Shown here: piece by piece, positions 9,498 through 19,463 of the stretch
Position numbering within the stretch: position 1 is the stretch's first letter
How the letters are laid out: each line of letters begins with the position of its first letter
Origin: Roseburia sp.
GTDB lineage: Bacteria > Bacillota > Clostridia > Lachnospirales > Lachnospiraceae
Length of the DNA stretch: 64,000 bases
Assembly (NCBI GenBank): GCA_003483745.1
Contig: DMYD01000012.1
Location: forward strand, 22,219-86,218
Direction: 5' to 3'
Made by a program: the position numbers and the translations under genes
Notes under the pieces: generated by a model
Seen by the model: the letters and a program-made list of their open reading frames with translations, nothing else
Told to the model about the DNA's origin: nothing
Databases searched by the model: none

Positions 9498-9529
9498 AAC
9501 GTCATCGGAGAATCTCCGGTGGCGTTTTA
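9498..9529 (+). terminator. Strong intrinsic terminator after asd
   Basis: A 13-bp stem beginning AACGTCATCGGAG (9498-9510), closing with CTCCGGTGGCGTT, a 3-base loop and a T-run. Confidence 0.9.
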
Positions 9530-9531
9530 TA

Positions 9532-9560
9532 TTGCCTAAAAAATTAAAAAATGATATAAT
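9532..9560 (+). promoter_or_regulatory. topB promoter
   Basis: TTGCCT (9532-9537), 17-base spacer, TATAAT (9555-9560), immediately after the asd terminator and 52 bases before the topB start. Confidence 0.65.
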
Positions 9561-9611
9561 TTCTCTTATGCGAAATAAAGGTTAAGTAATCAGAAACGGA
9601 GAAATATTTTA

Positions 9612-12600
9612 GTGGCAAAGTCTTTGATAATAACGGAGAAACCAAGTGTAGCGCAGGAGTTTGCAAGGATTCTCGGCGTGAGCGGGAGAAATGACGGATA
9701 CATTGAAAATGACAAATATGTCATTACATGGTGTGTCGGACATTTAGTGGAAATGGTTTATCCGGAAGCATATGATGAAAAATACAAAAGATGGCGGTTG
9801 GAAGATTTACCGTTTCTGCCGGAAGAATATAAATATAATGTAATACCTAACGTCAGCAAACAGTATGATACGGTGCATAAGATGCTTTTCAGAGAGGACA
9901 TAGAAACTGTCTACTGGGCAGGCGATGCCGGAAAAGAAGGACAGACGATTGAGGAAAATATCAGACGCTTTGGCGGAGTCAGACCTGGTATGAAAGAGCT
10001 TCGTGTCTGGATCGATTCACAGACGGAGGAAGAAATCCTACGTGGTATCCGTGAGGCAAAGCCGATGGCAGAGTATGATAATCTGGCAAAATCCGGTATT
10101 ATGCGTACAATCGAAGATTATGCAATGGGAATCAATTTTTCCAGGGCAATGTCAGTTAAATATGGGAAATTATTAAATGATGCTGCCGCGACAAAAAGTT
10201 ATACGGCGATCGCAGTGGGACGTGTGATGACCTGTGTGCTTGGAATGGTCGTGACCCGTGAGCGTGAGATCCGTAATTTTGCGGAGACGCCGTTTTACCG
10301 TGTGGTGGGAGAATTTCTGCCGGAAAGCGCGGAAACGGAGGAGACAGTTGCCGCAGAGTGGAAGGCGGCGGATGGCTCTAAATATTTTGAATCCCCTCTT
10401 TTGTATAAGGAGAATGGTTTTAAAAAGCGCGAAAGCGCGGAAAATCTGATCGGTGAACTTGACGGGAAACAGGCGGTCGTAAAATCCTTAGAACGCGGCA
10501 CATCCAGAAAGAAAGCACCGTTATTATTTAACCTTGCAGAGTTACAGGCAGAGTGTTCAAAACGATATAAGATCAGCCCGGATGAGACGTTACAGGTGGC
10601 ACAGGATTTATATGAGAAAAAACTGACAACTTATCCGAGGACGGATGCGAGAGTGCTCTCGACGGCAGTTGCAAAGGAGATCGGGAAAAACTTAAACCGT
10701 TTAAAAACCTATGAGCCGACAAAAACTTATGCGGAGCGTATTTTAAAAGAGGGCACTTACCGGAATATTGCACGAACACAGTATACTGATGATTCAAAGA
10801 TCACAGATCACTATGCGATCATTCCGACCGGACAGCTCACGGAACTTGGTTCGTTAAGCGATTTACAGAGAAGAGTGTATGACCTGATCGTGCGCCGCTT
10901 CTTAAGTATCTTTTATCCGGCTGCGGAGTATGAAACGATCAAACTGGTGGTACAGGTGGGGGCAGAACAGCTTTTTGCATCTGCAAAGGCGTTGAAAAAT
11001 CCGGGATTTCTTGAAATCATGGGGAGACCGGGAAATGATGAAAATAAGGAAGAAGAAAGTGCGGGACTCTTAAAACTGGCAGGGCAGTTAAAAACCGGTG
11101 ATCCTTTGAAGGTGGACGGCTATGAGATCAAAGAGGGAAAGACCGCACCGCCGAAACGCTATACCTCCGGCTCCATGGTACTTGCGATGGAAAATGCAGG
11201 ACAGCTCATTGAGGAGGAAGAATTAAGGGAACAGATCAAAGGCTCTGGAATCGGTACTTCCGCAACGAGAGCCGAGATCATCCGCAAGCTGGTACGCATC
11301 GGGTATCTGAACCTGAACAAAAAGACACAGGTGCTAAGTCCGGAAGCAATCGGAGAGATGGTGTTTGAGGTGGTAAGCATGACTGTGCCGGCACTTTTAA
11401 ATCCGAAAATGACGGCTTCCTGGGAAAAAGGGCTCGACGGCATTACGCGTGGAACGGTCATTATGGAAGATTACCGCAGTAAACTGGAGGAGTTTATCCG
11501 CAAAGAAACGGTTTCCATGATCGAACATGATCTGACCGGCAATCTTGCTGCGAAGATCCATCCGTTTGTCAAAAAAGGCGGAAGGGGGCTTGCCGCAAAG
11601 AAAAAAATAGAGGCAGTCTGCCCGGTCTGTGGTGGGGAGATGGAGACGACACCATTCGGCTATGGCTGCAGCAATTATAAAAAGGACGGAAACGGCTGCA
11701 AATTTTCCATCGGAACCATTGCGGGCAGAGATTTAGCGGAAGAGGAAGTGGTGGAACTTCTGACGAAAGGACACACGGAAGTTCTTTCCGGTTTTATCTC
11801 AAAGTCCAGAAAACGTTTTTCGGCGGCATTGGTACTCGAAAAAGATGAGGAAGGAAAAGTATGCATTAATTTCGATTTTTCCAAAAATGAGCCTGAAATA
11901 TTGGAGGGTGTCAAATGTCCGGTCTGCGGTTCGGACATGGAGATCACGTCCTTTGGCTACAGCTGTGTGAAACATCGAAATGATCCGGAAAGCTGTTACT
12001 TCTCCATCGGAAAAATTGCAGGAAAATCCCTCGGTGTGGATGACCTGACAGATCTGCTGCAAAAAGGAGAAACAGAAGTTTTAAAAGGGTTTACCGCAAA
12101 AAATAAAAAGAAGTTTTCGGCAGCACTGTGTTTAAAAACAGGGGAGGACGGCAGAAAAACAGTCGAATTTGATTTTTCAAAGAATGAGGCGGAAATATTA
12201 GAGGATGTGGTCTGTCCGATGTGCGGTGGACAGATCCAGAAAACATCGTTTGGCTATGGCTGTATGAACTATGAGCAGCAAAATCCGCAGAGCTGCCGGT
12301 TTGCCATCGGCACACTTGCCGGACGTGATCTGACAGAGGCACAGGTGAAAGCACTTTTAACTGACGGCAGAACGGAGACAATCCGTGGTTTTAAATCAAA
12401 GACGGGCAAAAAATTTGATGCCTGTGTGGCATTAGAGACGGATGAGACCGGTCGGAAGTATTTAAAATTTGACTTTGACCATGTGGAGGCAAAAAAGATA
12501 AAAGATGTAGTCTGTCCGCTCTGCGGCGGCGATATCGTGCAGACACCGTTCGGTTATGGCTGTGCCAATTATAAAAAAGATGATCCGGAAAGCTGCCGTT

Positions 12601-13628
12601 TTTCCATTGGAAAGATGGGAGAAAAAACGTTAAATGAGGCACAGGTGAAACAGCTTCTGACAGAGGGACGTACCGCAACAATCCGTGGTTTTAAATCAAA
12701 AACCGGAAAGAAGTTTGATGCAAGAATCGCTTTGAATAAAGATGAATCCGGTAAGGTCACCGGACTGAAATACGATTTTTCGGATGTGGAAGCACCAAAA
12801 TTAAAAGATGTGAAATGCCCGGTCTGTGGCGGGGATATGGTAAAAACACCATTTGGCTACGGTTGTGCGAATTACAAAAAAGATGATCCGGAAAGCTGTC
12901 GCTTTTCGGTTGGACAGATCGCAGGAGTAAAATTAAAAGAAGCACAGGTCAAAGAACTTTTAACCAATGGAAAAACCGGTGTGATCGAAGGATTTATCGC
13001 AAAGACCGGAATGAAATTTGACGCTCCGTTAAAACTGACGAAAGAAGGGCAGATCACCTTTGATTTCCCGGAGAAACCAAAACCTGTCGAGACAACAGTA
13101 AAATGTCCGAGGTGTGGGGAACTCTTAAAGAAAAGCCAATGGTACTATGAGTGTGACTGCGGTTTTAAGATAGGGCATACGGTTGCGAAAGTGCCGCTTT
13201 CGGAAGAAATCATGAAAGAACTGTTGGAAACCGGAAAGACAAAGGAAAAAGTGACCGGATTTACCTCAAAAGCAGGAAATGTATTTGATGCCTGCTTAAA
13301 ATATGAGGATGAGCGGATCAGTTTTGATTTTGACAATCCGGGAAGCCAGTCTCTGCAAAAACAGGAGTCAGAGAAACAATCAGAAGTGCAGACGGCTGTG
13401 CAGGAGAATGGGGCACAGCAGATGCAGCAGGCAGAACAGGGTGGCACAGAGACACAGCAGGCAGAACAGAACGCGGTACAGTCAAAGCAGCCACAACGGA
13501 CGGACTCTGAACCGGATGGTGCAGATGATTTCTATGCCGCTATGGCAAATGAGGCTGCGGCGTTCCAGGAGGAAGAAGAGACAGAATGGATCGCAGGAAG
13601 TAATTTTTTAGATGAATTTATGCCGTAA
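9612..13628 (+). CDS. topB: DNA topoisomerase III with six C-terminal repeat modules
   Basis: Type IA topoisomerases pass single strands through a transient tyrosyl break and act on replication and recombination intermediates. The N-terminal Toprim domain is clear (LIITEKPSVAQEFARILG; WAGDAGKEGQ), and the active-site Tyr341 lies in TTYPRTDAR, followed by a GIGTSATRAEII block. The 1338 residues far exceed the usual ~700. The excess is a run of about 90-residue Topoisomerase_C_Rpt modules, five starting CPxCGG with a later Cys pair and FGYGC, and a sixth variant (CPRCGELL...CDCGFKIG), then a Gln/Glu-rich tail. The start is GTG at 9612 with GGAG 9 bases upstream. Confidence 0.93.
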   Translation: MAKSLIITEKPSVAQEFARILGVSGRNDGYIENDKYVITWCVGHLVEMVYPEAYDEKYKRWRLEDLPFLPEEYKYNVIPNVSKQYDTVHKMLFREDIETVYWAGDAGKEGQTIEENIRRFGGVRPGMKELRVWIDSQTEEEILRGIREAKPMAEYDNLAKSGIMRTIEDYAMGINFSRAMSVKYGKLLNDAAATKSYTAIAVGRVMTCVLGMVVTREREIRNFAETPFYRVVGEFLPESAETEETVAAEWKAADGSKYFESPLLYKENGFKKRESAENLIGELDGKQAVVKSLERGTSRKKAPLLFNLAELQAECSKRYKISPDETLQVAQDLYEKKLTTYPRTDARVLSTAVAKEIGKNLNRLKTYEPTKTYAERILKEGTYRNIARTQYTDDSKITDHYAIIPTGQLTELGSLSDLQRRVYDLIVRRFLSIFYPAAEYETIKLVVQVGAEQLFASAKALKNPGFLEIMGRPGNDENKEEESAGLLKLAGQLKTGDPLKVDGYEIKEGKTAPPKRYTSGSMVLAMENAGQLIEEEELREQIKGSGIGTSATRAEIIRKLVRIGYLNLNKKTQVLSPEAIGEMVFEVVSMTVPALLNPKMTASWEKGLDGITRGTVIMEDYRSKLEEFIRKETVSMIEHDLTGNLAAKIHPFVKKGGRGLAAKKKIEAVCPVCGGEMETTPFGYGCSNYKKDGNGCKFSIGTIAGRDLAEEEVVELLTKGHTEVLSGFISKSRKRFSAALVLEKDEEGKVCINFDFSKNEPEILEGVKCPVCGSDMEITSFGYSCVKHRNDPESCYFSIGKIAGKSLGVDDLTDLLQKGETEVLKGFTAKNKKKFSAALCLKTGEDGRKTVEFDFSKNEAEILEDVVCPMCGGQIQKTSFGYGCMNYEQQNPQSCRFAIGTLAGRDLTEAQVKALLTDGRTETIRGFKSKTGKKFDACVALETDETGRKYLKFDFDHVEAKKIKDVVCPLCGGDIVQTPFGYGCANYKKDDPESCRFSIGKMGEKTLNEAQVKQLLTEGRTATIRGFKSKTGKKFDARIALNKDESGKVTGLKYDFSDVEAPKLKDVKCPVCGGDMVKTPFGYGCANYKKDDPESCRFSVGQIAGVKLKEAQVKELLTNGKTGVIEGFIAKTGMKFDAPLKLTKEGQITFDFPEKPKPVETTVKCPRCGELLKKSQWYYECDCGFKIGHTVAKVPLSEEIMKELLETGKTKEKVTGFTSKAGNVFDACLKYEDERISFDFDNPGSQSLQKQESEKQSEVQTAVQENGAQQMQQAEQGGTETQQAEQNAVQSKQPQRTDSEPDGADDFYAAMANEAAAFQEEEETEWIAGSNFLDEFMP

Positions 13629-13631
13629 GAG

Positions 13632-13674
13632 ATCTCCGGCAGACAGAAATTTTTGTCTGTCCGGAGATTTTTTT
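13632..13674 (+). terminator. Intrinsic terminator after topB
   Basis: ATCTCCGG (13632-13639) plus AGACAGA pair with TCTGT and CCGGAGAT (13661-13668), followed by seven T. Very strong. Confidence 0.92.
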
Positions 13675-13757
13675 GAACCTTTTTTTGATTTATTACAATG
13701 TATGGGTGAAGGGCAATGTGATTTGCCTTAAAAAGACGTCTTAAAGGTGGAAAACAA

Positions 13758-13943
13758 ATGACGAAGCTGGAATTGGAATAATGTATGGATGCACATGGAA
13801 AAGAGATTTATTCTTTCTGCAAAAGCCTGACCGGGAATCAGATGGAAGCGGATGATCTGTACCAGGATACATTTTTAACGGCAATGGAAAAAGACGATAA
13901 GATCCATATGGAAGGGGGTTGCTTATTTTATCGCAGAATGTGA
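13758..13943 (+). pseudogene. ECF-type RNA polymerase sigma factor remnant
   Basis: The reading frame starting ATG 13758 behind GGTGG translates MTKLELE, then hits TAA at 13779. It continues in the same frame as CMDAHGKEIYSFCKSLTG and QMEADDLYQDTFLTAMEK, which is the conserved sigma-70 region 2 of ECF sigma factors (the EADDLYQDTF core-binding helix). After about 45 recognisable residues homology stops and a TGA follows at 13941. Region 4 is absent. So the gene has a nonsense codon near its start and has lost most of its length. It is adjacent to what looks like the remains of its own anti-sigma gene. Confidence 0.7.
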
Positions 13944-13947
13944 AAAC

Positions 13948-14517
13948 GTGGAAATGTTTGCGGATCATACGATCTATCTGTGTGTACTGGATGATCCACT
14001 CTATAACAGTCAGGCGTATGATTATGATGAGGTGACCGGAGAGATCACGAGAAATGACACCTATCAGGGGGTAAATGCATTGTTTGAACTGCCGATTGAC
14101 CCATCAAAGGCAGACCAGAAAGCAGCAGTGGAAAAGGTGGACAAGATCAATCATCCGGTTATGCCGGATGACTGGGAGCCAGAAGAAACTGCTGTCGAAC
14201 GTTTTATGAGTCAGATTACGCCGGAAAATATAGATGCGTATGCAGCCCGTGTAGAGAGTGCCGTGCAGACGGTTACGCCGGATGAAGAGGGGGTTATCAC
14301 ATATGAATATGAACTTTCGGATGGCAGTGGAGGCGATGGAGAGCAGGATTTCGATACGCTATTTCCAGATGGAAAGACGGGAATGAGCAAAAATTTTTCT
14401 TATTCCTATTCGTGTTCCGATGGGTCGGATGAACCGGATGAGGTGCTGATTCATACATTTGCATTAAATGAAGATGGCACTGTAACGTTTGCAATTTATA
14501 AAGCGGACGTAAAGTGA
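13948..14517 (+). pseudogene. C-terminal remnant of a putative anti-sigma (DUF4179-like) protein
   Basis: The 189-residue open frame lacks an N-terminal anti-sigma domain and membrane segment. It begins in the middle of a fold (DHTIYLCVLDDPLYNSQAYDY), which resembles the extracellular domain of the large DUF4179-type proteins that pair with ECF sigma factors in Clostridia. No ribosome site precedes the first ATG. Together with the broken sigma fragment just upstream, the simplest reading is one internal deletion that removed the end of the sigma gene and the start of the anti-sigma gene. The acidic composition is consistent with an exported domain. Family assignment is tentative. Confidence 0.5.
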
Positions 14518-14563
14518 GAAATATGGCATATTTTCGTTCATTACGATTATATGGGGAACTGGA

Positions 14564-14599
14564 ACAGACTATGACAGTGATGTTGTAGTCTGTTTTTTC
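14564..14599 (+). terminator. Intrinsic terminator
   Basis: ACAGACTA (14564-14571) pairs with TAGTCTGT (14586-14593), followed by TTTTTT. Confidence 0.8.
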
Positions 14600-14626
14600 A
14601 GCTTGTTACAGCTTTCGAATATTATT

Positions 14627-14655
14627 TTGACAGATCTGTGAAAACGTTTTACAAT
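14627..14655 (+). promoter_or_regulatory. Sigma-A-type promoter
   Basis: TTGACA (14627-14632), 17 bases, TACAAT (14650-14655); a TATAAT directly after it is 22 bases from the -35 and may be an alternative with a poor spacer. Confidence 0.55.
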
Positions 14656-14737
14656 ATAATTAATATGCGAACAGGAATGTCAGGATCATGATGGATCCAT
14701 ATCCATGTGGCAGAGGCATCCTGGGATGGAGGAAAAG

Positions 14738-15409
14738 ATGGAAAACGCAAAAATCAACAATTTATACGATTTAAATGAAACGATTGCAAAAGAATATTTA
14801 GAACAGTTTACATATCCATGGGAGGCTTTAAAAGGGATCAGTGATTTTATCAAAAAGCTTGGACCGACATTAGATCCGGAAAAGTTTGAAAAAAGAGGCG
14901 AGGATATCTGGGTTGCAAAGAGCGCAAAGGTTGCACCGACCGCATGCTTAAACGGACCGCTGATCATTGACGAGGATGCGGAAGTCCGCCATTGTGCATT
15001 TGTCCGGGGCAGTGCGATCGTCGGAAAAGGTTCCGTTGTCGGTAATTCAACCGAACTGAAAAATGATATTATTTTTAATTCAGTTCAGGTGCCGCATTAT
15101 AATTATGTCGGCGATTCTATTCTTGGTTATAAATCACATATGGGTGCGGGTTCGATCACATCAAATGTGAAATCTGATAAGACACTGGTCGTTGTAAAAG
15201 ACGGCAATGAGAAGATTGAGACCGGATTAAAGAAGTTTGGTGCCATGCTTGGGGATTTTGTGGAAGTTGGATGCAACTCTGTATTAAATCCTGGAACGGT
15301 GATCGGCAGACATACCAATGTATATCCGCTTTCGAGTGTCAGAGGAGTGATCCCGGCAAACTCAATTTTTAAGAAGCCGGGCGAGGTTGTACAGAAGAAG
15401 GAAGCATAA
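14738..15409 (+). CDS. Left-handed beta-helix acyl/nucleotidyltransferase-like protein (GlmU C-domain-like)
   Basis: The 223-residue protein has an alpha-helical start followed by hexapeptide repeats from about residue 60 (AKVAPTACLNGPLIIDEDAEV, RHCAFVRGSAIVGKGSVVGNST). That is the left-handed beta-helix of the GlmU C-terminal domain and related sugar acyltransferases. It has LKNDIIFNSVQVPHYNYVGDSILG and the SHMGAGSITSNVKSD block that matches the acetyl-CoA site region of GlmU. There is no nucleotidyltransferase domain. Such stand-alone proteins are often annotated as UDP-N-acetylglucosamine pyrophosphorylase-like, but only the acyltransferase half is supported. ATG 14738 was chosen for GGAGG 7 bases upstream. 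Confidence 0.75.
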   Translation: MENAKINNLYDLNETIAKEYLEQFTYPWEALKGISDFIKKLGPTLDPEKFEKRGEDIWVAKSAKVAPTACLNGPLIIDEDAEVRHCAFVRGSAIVGKGSVVGNSTELKNDIIFNSVQVPHYNYVGDSILGYKSHMGAGSITSNVKSDKTLVVVKDGNEKIETGLKKFGAMLGDFVEVGCNSVLNPGTVIGRHTNVYPLSSVRGVIPANSIFKKPGEVVQKKEA

Positions 15410-15494
15410 TATTCTTAAACTTAAGATCCGGACAGGTCGGATAAGTTATGGCAGAAAATATTGATCATATTTTAAGTACAGGGAGATAAAATAT

Positions 15495-16991
15495 ATGGAA
15501 GAAGAAAAGAAATATATTTATAATGATAAAGCGGAACGGATCAGAAAGATGAATCGGTTCTATATAGGTGCAACCATATTTCTTGGAATATTGTTTTTAC
15601 TGTATCTGTGGCTCCGCATGGCAAATCAGAATCTGGTAAATGCAGTAGTATATGGGAATACTGTATTAATAATAGGCGCATCAGTTTTGAACACGATTAT
15701 TTATCATAAAGATCATGCAACAGCAAAATTAAAAGTGATTGCTACGCTTGAGATGGGATTAGAGTATCTGTTAGTCGGAGTACAAACAGATGCACATTTT
15801 ATTACGTATGTACTGATCGTTTTAGTTGCGTTACAGATTCCGTACTATGATGAAGGTGGATTAAAAAGAACCTGTGTGGGAGTGAGTATTCTCTACGTGA
15901 TCGTTACGATTGTTCAGGGAATAAAGGGTATTACTGTATTGAACGTGGATACAATATGTTCTGTGGTCGGCGTGCTTGGCGTTTTATTTATGGTTTCAAG
16001 AATTGGAAAGATCACATTATTGTTTAACGCAGATGCACTTGGATCCATAGATGAGGAACACAAAAAGCAGAATGAAATTTTACAGGGAGTGCTTGAGATT
16101 TCCAAAACTGTTCAGGAAGAATCAGATAAGAGCAGCAGCCTGATCGGAAAGCTAGTTGAAACGACGAATTCCGTGACGGGAAGTATGCAGGAGATTACAA
16201 CTGCTTCCGGTATGAATGCAAACAGTATTGAAGAACAGAATACTATGACGGCAACGATTCAGGATGCAATCGAGGAAACCGGTGAACGCTCTAAACAGAT
16301 GGTGGATATTGCGATGAATTCGAATGAAAGTATCCAGGAAAATATGCGTGTGATGGACGCATTAAAAGATCAGGCAGTGCAGATCACAAACACAAATCAT
16401 GATGTTACTGCGGCAATGACAAAACTTCAGGATAAAACAAAAGAAGTGGAAGAAATTGCAGGTATGATCTTAAATATTTCCAGTCAGACAAACCTGTTAG
16501 CACTGAATGCATCTATTGAAAGTGCCCGTGCCGGTGAAGCGGGAAGAGGATTTGCAGTGGTAGCAGAACAGATCAGGCAGCTTGCGGAACAGACAAAAAG
16601 TTCAACGGAAGAAATTACAAGAATTACAAATGAACTCAATGCCAATGCCAATGAGGTGGTTGTATCTGTGGAAGGTTCCGTGCAGGCAACAGAGGATCAG
16701 AAAGAAAAAATTCTTGCGGCGTCTGAAACCTTTGAACTGCTTAATAAAAATATGGGTGAACTGGTGACACATATTGAGGAAGTAAATAAAAAGGTTGGTG
16801 GACTTTCTGATTCTAACAATAAAATTGTGGTAAACTGTTCCCAGCTTTCGGCAGCTACAGAGGAAGTTACTGCAAGTGCAGAGCAGGTACATGCGCTGAG
16901 TGAGGAAAACCTTGGTGTTGCTAAACAGGTTCAGGATGCGGTAGAGAAAATCCATGGTACAGCAGAAGATATAAAAAAGTTTTTGCATTGA
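15495..16991 (+). CDS. Methyl-accepting chemotaxis protein with integral-membrane sensor
   Basis: The first ~170 residues form about six hydrophobic segments (first at 18-38), replacing the periplasmic ligand domain, so sensing is probably within or at the membrane. From about residue 195 on there is a long coiled coil with the highly conserved MCP tip, [20 protein letters not shown] then [20 protein letters not shown], which binds CheA and CheW. Methylation-type glutamine/glutamate repeats flank it. There is no HAMP domain. The protein feeds the flagellar chemotaxis pathway; ligand unknown. GGGAG precedes the start. It is 21 bases from the downstream lipoprotein gene, likely co-transcribed. 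Confidence 0.88.
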   Translation: MEEEKKYIYNDKAERIRKMNRFYIGATIFLGILFLLYLWLRMANQNLVNAVVYGNTVLIIGASVLNTIIYHKDHATAKLKVIATLEMGLEYLLVGVQTDAHFITYVLIVLVALQIPYYDEGGLKRTCVGVSILYVIVTIVQGIKGITVLNVDTICSVVGVLGVLFMVSRIGKITLLFNADALGSIDEEHKKQNEILQGVLEISKTVQEESDKSSSLIGKLVETTNSVTGSMQEITTASGMNANSIEEQNTMTATIQDAIEETGERSKQMVDIAMNSNESIQENMRVMDALKDQAVQITNTNHDVTAAMTKLQDKTKEVEEIAGMILNISSQTNLLALNASIESARAGEAGRGFAVVAEQIRQLAEQTKSSTEEITRITNELNANANEVVVSVEGSVQATEDQKEKILAASETFELLNKNMGELVTHIEEVNKKVGGLSDSNNKIVVNCSQLSAATEEVTASAEQVHALSEENLGVAKQVQDAVEKIHGTAEDIKKFLH

Positions 16992-17012
16992 AAGCAGATA
17001 GGGGAATGCTAT

Positions 17013-18605
17013 ATGAAAAATAAAGTGTGGTTGATGACAGCCACACTTTTGCTTTTTACAGCAGGGTGTGGTAAGACGGATCTGACAGAGAGTAAAATAA
17101 ACGGAGATGAGCAGAAAACAATAGAAAGCCGGGAAATGGAAGAAACAACAGAAAAGGACGAAAACGCATCCGGAGAAAAGAAAACTGTGACAGAAAATGA
17201 AAACACGGAGTCACAGGAAAATGGGGAAAGTTATACCTGGAAGGATGTTACATTACAGTTCCCGGAAAACTGGAAAGACAGGTATGTTATTGAGGAAGAT
17301 GAAAATGGTTTTACGGTTTTTCAAAAAGCTTCTTATGAAAAAGGGAACGGAATGGGATATCTTTTTGGCATTTTGAAAGACACAGAATGGTATCCGGATG
17401 CGGCAGGCGTAAGTATTTTAGGATATACGGATGATGGTGCGTTGTATGAACTTGCAGTACCAACGGATGTGAGCTGTGATGTTGAGAATGAAACAGTTCT
17501 TAATGAGTATCAGAAAATGATGCAGCAGTCGGATGCGATTGTAAAGAATGTAAAAATTGATGCCGGAAATCTGCATATGGATGCAGATCAGTATATCATT
17601 CCTGTCAGCATGATAATGACACTCAAGACAGATCAGCTTGTAAATATGTCAGACAATGATCTGTGGCTGGCGCGCAATGAGATCTATGCAAGACATGGAC
17701 GCGGTTTTTCAAATGAGTATCTGCAAAGTTATTTTGATTCATGCTCATGGTATGAAAAAAGTGGAGAGCCAGATACATTTGATGAATCTGTGCTGAATCA
17801 GACGGAGAAAGATAACCTGAAAGTAATTCAGGAAGCAGAAACGGCATATGCAGACGAACATCCATATCCGAAGGAATATAAAACAGGGCAGAAAATCGTG
17901 GCGGATATCAATGGAGACGGCAGAGAAGAAGAAATCCGTTATGACGTGAAAGAGAGCGGGGATTATGCAGGTTATTCCTGTGTCCTTACGATTGACGGAA
18001 CTGCATATGAACTGTGTGAATATGCAGCCATGGTGACGCCGGAAACGGAATGCTTTTATATCACTGACATTGCTGAATATGATAATCCACTGGAAATCGC
18101 CGTATTAGATGATGGACCAAGTGCTGATTATGTGACTTATTTTTACCGGTATGATGGAAATACGCTGGAGTTTGTCGGAGAAGTGGGTGGCTTTCCTTTT
18201 AAGGAACAAAATGACGGAATTAATGGTTTTACCGGACAAAATGGAATTTTTGGAACAATTCGCACAGACATCCTTGAGACCGCATATCTCGATGGCTACT
18301 GGTGGTATGACAGCGATGCGCGGAAGTTGGAATATATGGATGACGGTGTGCATAAATATCAGTATTTTACACCACATAAACTATATGTGGATCTTCCACT
18401 GTGGAAGTCTATGGATCAGACTTCGGACCAGGTGACAGTTTCGGCTGGGCAGAATGTATTTTTTATCAGTTCCGATGCAAAAGAATGGATCTATGTGCGT
18501 GCAAAGGACGGAACAGAAGGATATATCCATGTAGATGGGGAAAATGTCAGCAATGTCGGCAGACCCGGAACAGAAGTCTTTTCAGAGTTAAATTATTTTG
18601 ACTAG
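17013..18605 (+). CDS. Lipoprotein with YARHG domain and C-terminal SH3-like domain
   Basis: The N-terminus is a lipoprotein signal, with lipobox LFTAGC and Cys19 as the lipidated residue. A disordered, acidic Glu/Lys/Thr linker covers about residues 25-75. A YARHG domain is at about 214-255 (NDLWLARNEIYARHGRGF, then SYFDSCSWY), a domain of unknown role found in exported proteins of Clostridia. The C-terminal 45 residues (VTVSAGQNVFFISSDAKEWIY) look like a bacterial SH3 module that binds the wall. A surface protein involved in cell-wall or envelope sensing is plausible, nothing more. It sits after a chemoreceptor gene, in the same operon. Confidence 0.8.
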   Translation: MKNKVWLMTATLLLFTAGCGKTDLTESKINGDEQKTIESREMEETTEKDENASGEKKTVTENENTESQENGESYTWKDVTLQFPENWKDRYVIEEDENGFTVFQKASYEKGNGMGYLFGILKDTEWYPDAAGVSILGYTDDGALYELAVPTDVSCDVENETVLNEYQKMMQQSDAIVKNVKIDAGNLHMDADQYIIPVSMIMTLKTDQLVNMSDNDLWLARNEIYARHGRGFSNEYLQSYFDSCSWYEKSGEPDTFDESVLNQTEKDNLKVIQEAETAYADEHPYPKEYKTGQKIVADINGDGREEEIRYDVKESGDYAGYSCVLTIDGTAYELCEYAAMVTPETECFYITDIAEYDNPLEIAVLDDGPSADYVTYFYRYDGNTLEFVGEVGGFPFKEQNDGINGFTGQNGIFGTIRTDILETAYLDGYWWYDSDARKLEYMDDGVHKYQYFTPHKLYVDLPLWKSMDQTSDQVTVSAGQNVFFISSDAKEWIYVRAKDGTEGYIHVDGENVSNVGRPGTEVFSELNYFD

Positions 18606-18752
18606 TGTATAAAAACAAATACATGGAATAAAGATAAATTTTTTCGATTAGGACTTGTAGATTTCAACAAAATGTGCGAAAATAGGTAAGGTATGTTAAA
18701 TGTATAACAAAGTCTGATACATACAGTTCTATTAAGTGAAAGGAGTCTTAAA

Positions 18753-19445
18753 ATGATTTACACTAAGGAAGTCGAAAACATGTGTCCTGTAGCAAAGGGC
18801 GCAAAACATGAACCAGCTCCAATTCCGGAAGAAGGCAAATGGGTTCATTCTAAAAAAATTGAAGATATTTCAGGTTTTACACACGGTGTTGGCTGGTGTG
18901 CTCCGCAGCAGGGTGCCTGCAAGCTTTCATTAAACGTAAAAAATGGTGTAATCGAAGAAGCTTTAGTTGAGACAATCGGATGCTCTGGTATGACACATTC
19001 CGCAGCTATGGCAGCAGAAGTATTACAGGGCAAAACAATTCTTGAAGCATTGAACACAGACCTTGTTTGTGATGCAATCAATACAGCAATGAGAGAGTTA
19101 TTCTTACAGATCGTTTACGGTCGTACACAGAGTGCATTCTCTGATGACGGTCTTGCAATCGGTGCTGGTCTTGAGGATTTAGGTAAAGGACTTCGTTCCC
19201 AGGTTGGTACAATGTACGCTACCAAAGAGAAAGGTGTTCGTTACTTAGAGATGGCAGAAGGTTATGTAACCGGTATTGCTCTTGACGAGAATAACGAAGT
19301 TATCGGATATCAGTTCGTTTCTCTTGGAAAAATGACTGACTTCATTAAAAAAGGCGATGATCCTAACACTGCATGGGAAAAAGCAAAAGGACAGTACGGC
19401 CGTGTGGCAGATGCTGTTAAAATCATCGACCCGAGAGAAGAGTAG
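18753..19445 (+). CDS. IscU/NifU-like iron-sulfur scaffold family protein
   Basis: This 230-residue protein contains the IscU/NifU N-terminal fold: HGVGWCAPQQGACKLSLNV and ETIGCSGMTHSAAMAAEVLQGKT, with Cys residues positioned like cluster ligands, and LVCDAINTAMRELF. The extension after residue ~130 is not part of canonical IscU. Clostridia have this type always paired with a GGGtGRT protein, as here (18-base gap, AAAGGAG ribosome site). Codon use is strongly biased to the preferred set (GGT, CTT, GTT), unlike its neighbours, indicating high expression. Function is not established; a cluster-bearing scaffold or metabolic partner is the natural hypothesis. Confidence 0.75.
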   Translation: MIYTKEVENMCPVAKGAKHEPAPIPEEGKWVHSKKIEDISGFTHGVGWCAPQQGACKLSLNVKNGVIEEALVETIGCSGMTHSAAMAAEVLQGKTILEALNTDLVCDAINTAMRELFLQIVYGRTQSAFSDDGLAIGAGLEDLGKGLRSQVGTMYATKEKGVRYLEMAEGYVTGIALDENNEVIGYQFVSLGKMTDFIKKGDDPNTAWEKAKGQYGRVADAVKIIDPREE

Positions 19446-19463
19446 GAAAGGAGACGGACGAAA

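Noticed and set aside
12391..12681. Minus-strand frames within topB (several of 60-100 residues)
   Set aside because: They arise because the repeated C-terminal modules lack stops in antisense; periodic recurrence mirrors the repeats and there is no ribosome site.
13948..14517. Reading 13948-14517 as a complete gene
   Set aside because: No ribosome site, begins inside a domain, and it lies next to a clearly broken sigma gene; I kept it only as a remnant.
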